A DNA stretch of 64,000 nucleotides from Pieris napi (GCF_905475465.1 NC_062235.1:6644001-6708000), one strand, 5' to 3'; positions 12,516 to 24,647 are shown, numbered from the stretch's first letter. The notes: generated by a model not told the origin, from the sequence alone. A program made the numbers and translations.

Positions 12516-13799
12516 GAGAATTACGTATTCCAACCTGGCCAGTTCTGTTCAACCTTCCACCCGCTACAGCTGCTAAGTCCACCAATCTTGAAGGCCTTAC
12601 TCTATTTTTTATGGCGCATTATCAGCGTAGACCTACTCTATACGATCCGACCATAATTATAGAATAACGATACCAAAATGCACAATTGATTAATAATAAA
12701 GTTACCATACAAATTACTTCTACTGACAGGAGCTAACCCTAAAATAGTATAAAAATCCATTCGAAGAGTGATAAGATTGATGTGCACTTTTTAAACGGAT
12801 CATTATCGTCCCGGCTGAATGCCGATCCAGGGTAATGGATGGCTCTCATTCAATGGAACTAAGATCTCGATTGCTGAGACAATTAATTGTGGAAGCTTAA
12901 TTGACATATTGAGTGGATGTCGGTGGAATATGCCGATTTTATATATTCATACCGGACAAGTGTTACGCGATTAACGCGAAATTTTAGTTATTTTATTATG
13001 AACTCACTGCCACTAGCTTGGTGAAATTAATGTTGCAACTTTTATTTTCTTATAACTTTAACAATTATATAATATACATACTTATCCAGATATGCATATA
13101 GTCTTCTTCCAACACCTTCCAAAGTTCGCTTTCTTGGACTTGCCGAGCCGCCGGCCGGACCAACGCCACAGCGGCCGTCTTTATCTTCGCGTGGATGCTA
13201 CTGTAGGACTTGGAGTCGTTTATTATGTCTCATTTATTGCTGTTAAAATTTTCAATCGAAATAAGCGAAAGATGAAGTTATTTTTTATTTTTTATTTTAA
13301 TATATAAAAATAATAAAATTAATGACAATATCGAGTAGTAGATAACTATTATGGTTAGCCTTTATGGGGCCTTAGAGTTATTCTCAGTTAGGTCAGTACA
13401 ATTATAACTTCTATCTTCTCTAACTTTCGTTAGAGATTTTTGTAACACGACGTATTTTAGGTCTTCTCCGTATGGGTGATAATTAATTCGAACTGTCGGT
13501 TCACGGTTTAAAAATCAGTTCTGGGTTTTAAACACACCATCTCATGGTTAAAAATCGGATACTAAGCCACTAGGCTAACTAACTAACCTAACACTAGATA
13601 CCACACAACTTAGTCCCAATAGTCCAATAATATAACTATTGACAAGTTCAAAGATCCTGAGTTTAACTCCCTCTATAGACAAGGATAGATTTAGACCAAA
13701 ACTGTTATAAAAGTGTTTCAAACTGAAACTTAAAATAACTTTAATCATATAGGCACACCTATAAACGTCAACAGAAAAAATGTTACTAAGATTCTAAAT
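12516..13799. other. Intergenic stretch with a short GC-rich island
   Basis: Mostly AT-rich. At 13120-13225 the base composition rises sharply and both strands stay open, but no splice-consistent exon or known motif could be assigned. At 13555-13590 a SINE-like phrase (AAGCCACTAGGCTAAC) survives. Confidence 0.4.
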
Positions 13800-14150
13800 T
13801 TACATTTACTACCCGTTCGCAAGGCAAGGGCAAAAGAAAACTGGCAAGAAACTCTCCGCCAATCTTGTTAATCGCCAAATTTTGAGTCATATAAATTGTT
13901 ACACTGGAGCAAATCAATCCCAAGGATTAGGATCATTTAAATAATCGTTAAATTTATAAAAAAGCTTTATGGATTAATTTACGTTTAACGAGAGTTTTGT
14001 ATTTATTCAGTGATAATTCTCTAACTCCGCTTGGGAGTTTGTTGTAAAAACGAATACCATTTCCATATAAGGAGTGGTTTATCTTCTGCAGCCTGGTTGG
14101 TCTTACGCTTAGATTAATATTAATATTCAAGTACAATAAAAAAGCAATAA
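13800..14150 (-). mobile_element. Non-LTR retrotransposon 3' fragment
   Basis: On the minus strand, 13954-14154 encodes a 66-residue tail including HSLYGNGIRFYNKLPSGVRE, typical of the C-terminus of insect endonuclease/reverse transcriptases. It is followed by CTTGGGATTGATTTGCTCC and GGCGGAGAGTTTCTTGCCAG. The same tail occurs on plus at 58490-58800. Only the extreme 3' end of the element is present. Confidence 0.7.
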
Positions 14151-15700
14151 TCAAATATATATAATTGTCAATAGACGACGATAATAGATAAGGTCTGTGC
14201 GTTCACGATTTTAAGCCATAAAGTTTCCTGACAGTTGCCAAACTCTTGTAATTAGCAGAACTCCAGCCGATTTCTGGTTACAAAGCCAATATGTGACTCA
14301 TTAGTGGCTAGTGCAGTCTGTACGCAGATTAACTCTCGAAACAAGGAGAGTTCGAATTGAAGACTAATTTATTTATAAACTAAATTTACTTACACCGAGA
14401 GTACATGTACTTTTTTGAATCAATAACAAAAATATCGTGTAGTAAACCAATAGTTCTCTAATCAAGGGCGTGAAACGGACAAGAAGTACTGCCAACAAAT
14501 TGTGCGTCATTCTTTTAAAACGATAAGGTTTTTAGATAATTTTTGTTAGCACTTACAACTTCATGCGCCTCATTAATTTTTATTAGTTAATTACTGTAAC
14601 TTAATAAACTATTATTAGTGAAATAAACAAATAAATGCGATTAAAAACCATAAATACAACCCCTTAAGTTTGACAACTTATGTCTAACATCTACTAATAT
14701 ATTTGTACGAACAATCTTAGCGTGTATCATTTCATATAAATATGGAAAGGAATACTTCAGGATTACTTAGACGTTATAGAATTTTTTTTACTATCGATTC
14801 CAATAGAGAAACTATGGTCATGCTTTCATATGATTTGATTTTTTAGTTCGGCATAAATTATCGTCATAAATTTATCAATAATTGTTTTATATATCCTGAT
14901 TGATGATGATTTCTGTTAAAAGTATGAAATAATCTACAACTATTGTAGTCTAAATACAACTTTAAAATAATAAACAAGCACATGTTTGTTAACAATTAAA
15001 ATATTATTATAAAAGGATTTAAATCATTAGCCCCTTCCCTAGAATCGAGACTTCAGTGGAACTCTACCGATAATGACAAACATTAAACATGTATTAGCAG
15101 ATATCAATGTAACAAAAATTAAGAATAAGATAATAATAATCGAATAAAAAGACGAAATGTCACTTAACGTAATAACGTAACAATATTTTATTCAAGTAAA
15201 GAAATTTGTCCAAAACTTTTTTACAACTCAAAAACATTTGACAGTCTGGGCAGTTCATCACAACTTTGACTTACTAATTACTTACGATCCAAAAAGTTGT
15301 GTCGAGATATTCATTTCAATTCTCAAGATCAATTCTCATTAGCATTACAAGTATGAAAAAGTAAGGTATCTCCTTTGAGGCGCAAATAATCAATCCATCA
15401 AAATATCAATTTTCTCGGCCCTCGCTTATGAAAGGTGAAAATGAGGCGGTTTGTAAAATACCACTATATATTTTATTCATCACGCGTCTACTTATGTACC
15501 TTTTTGTGATATTTGGGGAAGTTACGTGTCTTGAAACAAAATGTATAGAGATTGAAAGTATTACTTCTTAGTTTTACTTTGATGAGTAAAGTACAAAGTA
15601 AAAACAACAAACAAAGATATACTGATTGAAATGCTATGTTAGCGACAATACAGCTGTATATTATTATTATACGTTTAATTTGTTTCTGGTAACATATTTT
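14151..15700. other. AT-rich intergenic stretch
   Basis: No gene or delimited repeat supported. Confidence 0.4.
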
Positions 15701-15707
15701 TAAAGTT

Positions 15708-15945
15708 TATTGAAGTGAAACTTCTTTATCGGGGTTGGAAAAAATTTTTGTGTAAAATTTTTTCGTTACGCGTCACATTTTTCCGTTACGCGCCATCTTT
15801 TGAAGTGAAACTTTTTTATCGACGTATGGAAGAAATTTTGTAGCAGGTTGTTGCTTTTTGAAGTCAAACTTCTTTATCGGCGTTGGAAAAAAATTTACAC
15901 ACATTTGTCACATTTTTCGGTTACGCGCCATCTTTTTCTTGTCCC
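15708..15945 (+). repeat. Three tandem copies of a GAAGTGAAACTTCTTTATCG unit
   Basis: GAAGT(G/C)AAACTT(C/T)TTTATCG followed by GGTTGGAAA-type sequence occurs at about 15712, 15801 and 15860, spaced roughly 60-90 bp. TTACGCG(C/T)CAT/CAC follows the first and third units. The same opening motif marks dispersed repeats at 27.08, 42.07 and 63.6 kb. Confidence 0.65.
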
Positions 15946-18027
15946 TACCACGGTTGATCCGAAGAGATTCGAAGCCATTAGTTACAAAAATATATAATAA
16001 CGATTCTGTAATAATCTTAGTACTACATTGTAGTACAGTAATAAGTTAAAATGAAATAATTGTATTTGTATTCATGTCTATGATAATAAAAGCCTTTGGT
16101 TAAACTTTATCTAATTTAACTTTATTTAACCAATTTCTGTAAAGTTGCATATAGTAGATCATTTTTCGAAAAATAAGGTCATAAAGAAATTTCACTTCTT
16201 ACGTGTGTACACCTAGTACACGCAAACATTTTTATTATTTTATTATTTGACTGACTAAGTAGGTACAAAATTAAATTGTAATTTACCCATTAACTAACTG
16301 TTAGCTTAATGTTATAAACGATCTTATTTGACCGAAAAATAAACAAATTGGACAAAAGCCAAAATATCGTTGCTATTAATGCCTTTCGGATACAGTTATT
16401 TTATAAACTTGATAAATAAATATTTACTCTCTAGACGGCAAACTTAGAAAATATTTTCTTTTGAAAAGTATTTTTCTTCTATCAAATTGTTGACAACATT
16501 AATGAATTTTAAAACAAATTATTTTTTAATCACGATCCGTGTGTTAGCCTTGGCATCTACTGAATAGACTGTACTTTCTCTGAATAGAGAAAATAAATTT
16601 AGCTAACATTTTGATGGTAAAATATTATTATAATTAGATTATAATTATTTATATTAATGATATTAATGACTTTGCGAATTGTTTAAGATAAAATAATACT
16701 TTGTCTAGCTTTCTAACGGACCAATCTCATTTCGTCTAGGATTTTTGATTTAACATTCTCGTGCCCTAGTTATAATTAGATATTTGTATAAAGCAGGGCG
16801 TATATTCTCAAAATAGACACATACGTTTATTAAGGCTATCAAAGAAACTGTTGCAGTCTGAGGCCAAGAGCTATTTAGGATGACTGGATAAGTCAATTTA
16901 TTTACTGTGTGCAACAAATTAAACAAAATCCAATTTTTGGGTTCTATATTAATTTCAATGCTATGAGTCTCCATCAGGTCTTTATTTCCTAAGTCGTGGC
17001 CTGTTGCTAGTGAATAACATAATCGGCGCTCTTTCTCCATATAAAACAATTTTTATCGACAAGATTGTAAAACCTCTAACGTTTTCGATGAATTATTCAT
17101 TGCGCGTACTTGTAGTAAAATTATGTTTTCATTTCAATTTAGGAGGAAATTTTATGCTCCTTCAATCAAAAACTTTATCATCATTTATATTTATAAGCCA
17201 TAATACACCTTTACGGTATTTGAATATTTTTATAGTTTCATCAATAATATTATTTCTCTTATTGTCCTTTTTACATAATTATATTTTAATTGCTTTGATT
17301 TTACGATTTTTTTTTTGTCTAAGTAATTGTAAATATTTTGTAGTACAATGAGCCCTATCTAAAATCTTAAAGCGGTTTCGTGGAAGAGATCGCTCGAAAA
17401 CGATGAGGCTGCCAGTTGCCCTACTTTTTATTTAAATATTTTAATGATTCTGGATTTATCACTGCAACGAATTTCAAATAAATATATCCGTACTGTTTGA
17501 ATGATGAATTGGAGAAATACTATAAAATACATAAAACTTATTTTTGATACGAACTCGACATTTGTACCTTTATAATTATTGTACTGTTTCAAATTAGGTT
17601 GACAAGCTTTGTGAATGGAGTTTTAATTAAAATTTTACCCTTCATTTGTTAACATTTTAATTGAGTTTATAACCACTTATATACTGTTTAACAAGGAACA
17701 GAACATCACTCATAACTACGTTCGAATTTTGTAGAAACAAAATGTTTTATGCTTAAAATCATATTAGTATATTTTCTTAGATAAACACGCTACATTACGT
17801 ATATATAAGTAATGTTTCTTTTAGTTGCAAAGAAAGTAATTCGTAAGACACATTTGCAAAATTTATCTTAAGGAGAATATGAGTAACCATTAATCATACT
17901 TTTGCTCATATTTTTATTTGTCACTCATTTTCCTTCCTCTTATCCTTAGAAGACTTTGAAAAATTACTCCTTCGTTACGCAGGGAAACCTATAGCAACCT
18001 ATTATAGAAAAATCTTGTTTGTTTCAG
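15946..18027. other. AT-rich stretch upstream of the K2P gene
   Basis: A SINE-tail scrap lies at about 16845-16885 (GCAGTCTGAGGCCAAGAGCT). A 115-codon hydrophobic frame at 17004-17351 looks like AT-driven chance. The K2P promoter and upstream 5'UTR exon(s) may lie here or further upstream, but none can be pointed to. Confidence 0.35.
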
Positions 18028-18080
18028 ATGCGAACGATAGGATAACAATAATGACGAAACACCAAAGATAAACAAAAAAA

Positions 18081-19896
18081 ATGGAAATAAACCATGTATT
18101 GGACAAGGAAGCAATCAACCGTTTCGAACAGTACACATTGGCAAAACCCTCATTGAACGGGAGCGTCCCTTTGGACAAGTGCCAAGATGTGGACTCAGTG
18201 GCATCTAATAGCAGAAAGAAAACACAAACTTCCCGGCAGAAAGTAGTTTGTTGCTTTTGTTTTAAAACAACCAAGTATAGACGAAAACAATTTATTGTCG
18301 GATCCCTAACGAATAGTGTTGTATTTTCTGTATTATTGGCGTACACATTTCTGGGTTCGTTCATATTTTTAGCGATAGAGGGCGGGGTTGAAATACCATC
18401 GCGACCTAGGCTTTTACCAGACAAACAAAAGATCACACATAGAGTACACAGCAACGATAGTAAGAAAGAAGTTGATGAATACAAGGATTATGGAAATCTA
18501 AGCATGTCGGCTAACTTTTGGGATGCGAGAAGCAGGGCGGTGGAAAATATTTGGGAAATAACTGTATCTTTAAATATTCTGTACAGAGAAAATTGGACGC
18601 GTTTGGCCGCAGCGGAGATTTTAAAATTTCAAAACGAGTTGATGCAAAGGGTCACAGCTGAAATGGCGTCGCAGTATGGAGTGAGCTATAAAGAAATGGC
18701 TTTAGGCGAATTTGGCGAGAATGAGTTCAACAATCATTATGAAGAGCATGACTGGAACTTGGCACTGGCTTTTTTCTACTCATTGACTGTTTTAACAACT
18801 ATTGGTAAGTTTAAAATTAAATTTATAATAAACATTCATTTTAAATGTGTTCGTTCATTGTTTATCTGCTGGTTTCGAGTTGGTAAAGAACCGTACTTAT
18901 AAACTAATTCTGGGTTCAATTTTTGAAAAAATAAAACTAATTTGGAGATTCATTGTTACAACATAGCTATTTTGTTTTAATAAAGTTCCTATATAAATAA
19001 AATATCTACTAAGAATATAAGTAAAACGCATCATCAAATAACATTTAATATAAAGTTATTTTAAATCATGTAATTTTCTCTTTACAGGATACGGTAATAT
19101 TGCGCCGAGAACTATGCTGGGGAAAGGAATCACTATTTTATACGCGCTAATTGGAATTCCTCTGACACTTGTATACCTTTCAAGTGTCGGCTCTTTACTC
19201 TCTAAAATGGCTCGAAGTGTTTTCAGCCGAGCATTATGCTGTTGTCTTTGCTCAAACTGTGGCTATTGTTGCTACGATGAACGACGAATGGCAGAGAAAG
19301 AACGACGAATGAAACTCAAACGACAACAAGAGGAAATGCTTAACAGTCAGAACTCAAGTAAAACCCCGACAGAAGAATGCTTCGTTTTGAAAACTGATAG
19401 TCAAAAAGACTCATCACTCTCTGATAGACCAACGACTAGTACAGCTAAAGATGATGTTATTAGTTGGCCTGATACAGATTCTAAATTATCTATGCACGGT
19501 TTAAGTATATTAGCCCCTGTTGTATTGTGTTTAACGGCAATTTTCGTTTACATCTCCTTAGGAGCGATTGTTCTATATAAATTGGACGATATGAGTTTAA
19601 TAGATGGCTTTTATTTCTGTTTTATGGCACTAAGCACAATAGGATTCGGTAATATAATACCAGGAACTAGCTACACCACCATTAATGGTGTCAGATATTA
19701 CACAATTAATTCAACTGTATTGTGGTTTTGCTCTGTGTACACACTTACTGGACTCGCGTTGACAGCTATGTGTTTCGGAGTTATTCACGACGAGATTATT
19801 TATAGGATAAAACATCAACAAAAAGAGTGGTCGCAAAAAGGTAACACAGTCAACGACGAGGTTAACGTTACGGATCCATTTTATATGAGCTCCTGA
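18081..19896 (+). CDS. Two-pore-domain (K2P/TWIK-family) potassium channel
   Basis: Two coding exons, 18081-18804 and 19088-19896, joined GTAAGT to TTTACAG inside the first filter codon, give 510 aa. K2P subunits dimerise in the plasma membrane and carry background potassium current. Visible features: TM1 about 79-101; a long extracellular cap loop to about 225 with glycosylation-type sites NDS, NLS and NWT; pore 1 with TTIGYGN at 239-245; TM2 about 253-280; a cytoplasmic cysteine cluster CCCLCSNCGYCC at 292-303, then a charged loop; TM3 about 380-405; pore 2 with STIGFGN at 424-430; TM4 about 452-475. The ATG is the first in frame after an acceptor-like TTTGTTTCAG ending at 18027, so a 5'UTR exon upstream is likely. 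Both filters are intact. The subfamily is uncertain (TWK-7-like is a guess). The same frame stays open for 90 codons beyond the TGA. Confidence 0.93.
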
Positions 19897-20169
19897 CATA
19901 TGTTTAATAAAGGTAGGTCCGAGAATTTGTACAGTATTATGGAGGACAGTTCTATAGTAGAGCGTAATAGGATAGAGATTGACAATAGAGAAGTAGTACT
20001 TAGCGTAGATGATGTATCAATATCTATAGAATCGAGTAATGAGTTTCCTCCACCACCTCCAGAAGAAGAAATCGTTGCTATAGTAACAAAAAAGGAACCT
20101 AAAGGGTTCACTAATATGGTAGCATATAACGTATTACCAGAAATGCTTGAACACGTTAATCCAACTTGA
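19897..20169 (+). other. In-frame open extension beyond the K2P TGA (possible readthrough tail)
   Basis: Immediately after TGA-C, the K2P frame runs 90 sense codons to a second TGA. The sequence looks coding: it is acidic, has a proline run (EFPPPPPEEE) and ends in a mixed segment containing VAYNVLPEMLEHVNP. UGA followed by C is the leakiest stop context known in insects. Alternatives are a recent premature stop in this allele, RNA editing of UGA to UGG, or a sequence error. I looked for a splice that would skip the stop; the best pair (19841-19934) shifts the frame. Confidence 0.55.
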
Positions 20170-20252
20170 ACTCTTTAATATAAATCTATAGTTTTTTACT
20201 GGCTGTGACTCTTCATGTTTGTTTGAATCTCTAATTTATTAAGAAATATATC

Positions 20253-20258
20253 AATAAA
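20253..20258 (+). promoter_or_regulatory. Polyadenylation signal AATAAA, K2P
   Basis: First AATAAA downstream of both K2P stop codons. A second one lies at 20442-20447. Either could set the 3' end. Confidence 0.5.
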
Positions 20259-20459
20259 ATCTCTCGAATTTACTTTTCCAGAATATTTGAAATATGTAAA
20301 TTGTAAATATTGTAATTACTAAAATATGATGTGTAACATCTTTTAAATATTATGAATGTCAAATGTTAATATCAAATTAATTGTAAGTAATTTTTACGTG
20401 ACTAGAATCTTTGTAAAAATATAAAGTTTAATATAAAACTAAATAAATTGTGAGTAATA

Positions 20460-21090
20460 TACGTTGTTTTATTGGTATCCTGTCTCCGGGGCTTAGTGGT
20501 AAACGAGTTGTACAGTAACGTAGTTGTACAGGCTGGCATTAGTACAAAGAACCATATTCAAAAATAAAATACATCTGTTATACACTCGCACAAATGTTTT
20601 AGAACCCAGATAAATTTTAAACAACAGCCATTTTGTAGATTTATTAAAGACATCAACTTAACCAGGAACGTAATAGTTGTGGTGACGAAATTCAACAATT
20701 TATATGAATATAAATAAGAGCATGAATATGAAAATACCTTATTTCAGGGAGCGAACAAATACATCCCCCAAAAAGTAATCTCGGTTAGAAAAAGGGTTGA
20801 AGGTTTCTGAGGAAGACAAATAGTGGCTTATATTGAATATGTTACGCTTTCTTTGATTTTGTGCGCAATCATCCATTTTATTGGTTTCCTATGCTAATTT
20901 CTTTACATAAAATCAAGTGAAGCGCATTACTTTTATTTAAGTATAGTAAAGAGATTGTCTTAATGGTTGACTCAGAACAATTTAAAGGTTACAAAGATAT
21001 CTTATGTTTAAAAAATTGTTTCTAAAGAATCTTCTGATGAGAATAAGATTCGTCTATGGACACCAAAAATATCTTATGACATGAGTTAAG
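20460..21090. other. Intergenic stretch downstream of K2P
   Basis: AT-rich, no gene or delimited repeat supported. Confidence 0.4.
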
Positions 21091-21092
21091 TT

Positions 21093-21262
21093 TTTTTTAG
21101 TTTTTTTTTTTATAGAACAGGGGGCAAACGGGCTGGAGGCTCACCTGATGTTAAGTGATACCGCCGCCCATGGACACTCTCAATGCCAGAGGGCTGGCGA
21201 GTGCGTTGCCGGCCTTTCAAGAAATGGTACGCTCTTTTCTTGAAGGACCCTAAATCGAATTG
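21093..21262 (-). repeat. LINE 3' tail, minus strand
   Basis: A T-run followed by GGGGGCAAACGGGCTGGAGG, CACCTGATGTTAAGTGATAC, CGTTGCCGGCC and GGTACGCTCTTTTCTTGAAG. This phrase is a very common lepidopteran LINE-type 3' end; the T-run is its poly(A) tail read backwards. A second copy is at 39017-39235. Confidence 0.7.
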
Positions 21263-21840
21263 TTTCGAAGTTCGGTGGCAGTTGTAGTTAATATGTTCAG
21301 ATATATGTTAAATGAAACACTTTGTTTGAATCTGGTCGTCAACTGGCTTATACATGAGCTTATAACCAACATAAAATTAGGGGTAGTGGGGTTGTGACGC
21401 TAACAATAACTAACTTGGCCTAACTAAGGGTTCTAAGTGACACTTCAATTGCAGTCGACCTTTTTGGATATTATCGGAATCATGAATGTTGTATTACAAT
21501 TTATAAGTGTGGAAAAAACTAATTATAAACTAAAATATATATATAATTTATATATGTATTGATGTTTCCACCTCACCAAAGAAGATGTGAGAAAGTATTT
21601 GAAGCGGCGGGAAGACTCTGATTTTGTTTAGTATTATTATTAGATAAGTATTATTTGTTGTTTTAAATGTTAAATTTCAGTTTTCTTTATATAGTTTTAT
21701 GTACTTATTTGTTTTCTGTTTCGTATATATTGTTTATCTATGTAATCTGTTTTGGCTTTCTGTATTGTCTAAGTGTTTTGTTTTATAATATGTTTGTAAG
21801 CTGTAAGATTACTTAAAATAAAATAAAATAAATAATTTAC

Positions 21841-21903
21841 TATAAAGTTATCATATAATTTTCTCTTTACAGGTATATTACCGTATATTGCGCCGAGAAA
21901 TGG
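21841..21903 (+). pseudogene. Decayed copy of the K2P intron-exon 2 junction
   Basis: The sequence repeats the end of the K2P intron and the start of exon 2 (about 19052-19120). It has TATAAAGTTAT, then TAATTTTCTCTTTACAG, then a damaged filter codon run with TATTGCGCCGAGAA. The GYGN filter codons are scrambled and the frame is lost. It lies about 2.8 kb downstream of the parent in the same orientation, so it is a partial duplication with no likely function. Confidence 0.7.
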
Positions 21904-23130
21904 TTAATATATATGGAACTTAATTAATGTTGTTGGACGAAAATATAAGTTCTAAGTATTATCGATACAGATATAACTCTTCTAAGAAGAAAAGAGAATT
22001 AAATTTTCGTACTTGTTAAATCTGACATTGTCAATGATCGAATATTCGAAATTACCGTATGGATAATTTAAATTAAAGAAAAATAGGTCAACTGCGTTGA
22101 TTGATGTTCTTATTACCAGAGTACCTTATCTGACAATAAATGTTATTAATGATGTAGTTTTAAATCTTGCCGGGGTACCTACGTTAATTTAATACAATTA
22201 AGAATACTGAACTAGGTATACTCAGTGAAGTTTGTCTCACGTTTTATATTTTTAAGTATTTCTCTCTCTTCAGAAACATATAGTAAGTATATGAGTATTT
22301 TAAAGACTACGTTTAGAGAAACGTTTTTAGTTTTTTTTTTAATATTTTGTGCAATAAAACACGTGTGTCTCAAAGTAAATAATAAAACATCTACACATTG
22401 CACATACATTTGTAGGCATGGATGAGTTATCACTCAGAGGTATTATTAAGAAATTATAAATAAATTAAATAATAAATATTAGGAAATACCTTTGTACTTA
22501 AATACTTAATGATGGGCTCCGGGAATCTCACTCACCGCACGAAACAGTGGTACTGCCCCGGTCGTGCCTGCCCATTTGGCTGAAGCCCGAAGGCAACAGC
22601 ATGGCACTCCCACTAGGAAAAAATATTCAAAGAACTTACATTACTAAAATAACTTTTAATTTTTCGACACATTTTATCAAGCGTTTTACCTCCGTTATGG
22701 AATCATACTAGAATAAAATAATAATAAACCCAAGTTTTCACATAAATATTTATCTTTGTCTCAATGTTTGTCTATTACGCCTACTCATAACACTTTATGA
22801 GATCAAAACGACCACGAAAAGCTGTAAAATTCAATATAATGCGGTACATCTTTCATATATTTTTTGCCGTAAAGACGCACGTGATTTTGATTTTATGCGA
22901 GTTTGCTAACTCATAATCATAAAATATCTACTTACTGAGTCTTATGTTACGTTTTATCAATAAGCGAATTACTTGAGTAATATTGGATATACATAATATT
23001 AATGGGATAAAAGGAAATGCTACTAAAGGTTTCATCACATCTAGTATTACTTATAATATGAAGGAATTATTTCTTATTCGAATAAAACTAGTGTATAGCG
23101 CTGGAAATTGATGGATGGATTTCGTTTTCA
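21904..23130. other. Intergenic stretch
   Basis: AT-rich except for a GC-richer patch at 22510-22620, which resembles a repeat scrap but matches nothing else in the window. Confidence 0.35.
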
Positions 23131-23136
23131 TCGACA

Positions 23137-23330
23137 CAAGCAGTGTTAGCTTAGTGGCTTCAGCTGCGATTCTTATTCCTGTGGTCGTAGGTTCGATTAC
23201 CGGCTTTGCACAAATGGATTTTCTGTCTATGTGCGCATTTAGCACTTCACTTGCACTAGTGAGGACCGACATGTTTCAGCAAAACCGTCGGCGGCATGTG
23301 TCATGCAAAGAAGGCCGATCACTCACTTAG
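23137..23330 (+). repeat. tRNA-derived SINE, 3'-truncated
   Basis: The head is GTGTTAGCTTAGTGGCTTCA, the B-box region GTCGTAGGTTCGATTACCGG, then CACAAATGGATTTTCTGTCT and GGCGGCATGTGTCATGCAAA. The usual TAGCGCCAC end is missing. Confidence 0.75.
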
Positions 23331-24298
23331 AACACGTTATATAATATTTGAAACCACAGAAGACTAATTTATTTTTCAAACAGACTACATACCATAACTT
23401 TTTACATAATCTCTTATAATCAAACTATAGTGTATTTTTCCAAAGCCTCTGATCCCTTTAGACAAAGATCTTTGTTTATAGGAAAACCTTTTTAAGGTAG
23501 CCTGTTTACTGGATCCCTCGTCGAAAGTTTTCATATGAACGATCTGATACGTTTTGGAAACTAAATTCAATTTGATCCTGACTCATATTAAACCATGATC
23601 TTGATCGTTTTTAAGAGTAATTTTGTATCGATATTTGTGAAACCGTTAGAAAACACGGAAATTTGAGGTTGACCAAGCACAGGAAAAGTGAATGACTGAA
23701 TGACGCCATCGGCCATGACAGTTAAAAACACGGAGTAAATTGTTAAAACGTAGTAATTATTTTTTAACTGTCTATCACTGCCATCTATTGCAAACAGTGT
23801 TTTATAACGATACTATAATTACACACGTATGAAGTGTTAATACACTGATTTATAGCAACCCGAATCGACTACAGAGTCTAACCTATGACTATAGGAGTGT
23901 CAATTATTACTTTAAATTAATTATTATTAAGTTTAAAGTTATGATAAATTACTTTTAATAATAATAAAGACTATGGAGTCACTATTACTATCAATCCAAC
24001 AACATTGACAAATCAAATTAAAAACTAATATTATTATTTTTTACAAATTTTATACAAATTTGACTTTGGTGTTGCTGTAGCTGCCAATAATGCTATTGCT
24101 CTGACTTTAATAATAATGACTATTAAATTACTATTACTACAGAATATCAAATTTGTAGATCTATATTGTTAAATTTAATAATCCACAAGTATTAACGGTT
24201 ATAAACTAATAAGACTGTTGTTAATTTTCGAACTCTGTGTATCTGTGTACATATAATGATAATGGCAGGTGATACCAGCGCCATTGCTCCGACATATA
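23331..24298. other. AT-rich intergenic stretch
   Basis: No gene or bounded repeat supported. Confidence 0.4.
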
Positions 24299-24647
24299 TC
24301 TTAATATATATAAATTACGTGTCACGTTGTTTGTCCGCGATGGACTCCTAAACTACCAAACCGATTTCAATCAAATTTGCACACCGTGTGCAGTTTGATC
24401 CAACTAGATCCCATAATATTTATTTTATTACAAAATATTTGTTTATTATTTTATAGTCACAATTCTAACAGATGGCGCTGTGTTGAAAGTACCAACGTTT
24501 CATATAAGCTACAATTTAATGACATAACCACCAAAAAAGCATGGTGGTCGCCATCACTGGTGTTCTCCTACCGTTTCCCTTGAAAAGTTTACTCCTATGT
24601 AATAAAACAAAAACCTTAGCCACAGCAACGCTTGGCCGGTCTGCTAG
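24299..24647 (+). mobile_element. Non-autonomous Helitron, copy 1
   Basis: It begins TCTTAATATATATAAATTAC after an A and ends GGCCGGTCTGCTAG before a T. This matches the Helitron pattern of 5' TC, 3' CTRR and insertion between A and T without target duplication. The body includes ACGTGTCACGTTGTTTGTCC and AACCGATTTCAATCAAATTT. The AGCAACGCT near the 3' end may be the terminal hairpin. No Rep/helicase is encoded. Confidence 0.75.

Noticed and set aside
17004..17351. 115-codon hydrophobic frame
   Set aside because: The composition is what AT-rich DNA gives by chance (I, L, F, N, K); no promoter, paralogue or motif.
18002..18484. 160-codon minus-strand frame overlapping K2P exon 1
   Set aside because: It is antisense to a convincingly coding exon and has no independent motif or splice support.
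19841..19934. Possible mini-intron that would skip the K2P stop (donor GTAACA, acceptor TTTGTACAG)
   Set aside because: Splicing it would put the downstream sequence in a different frame from the open extension, so it does not explain the extension.
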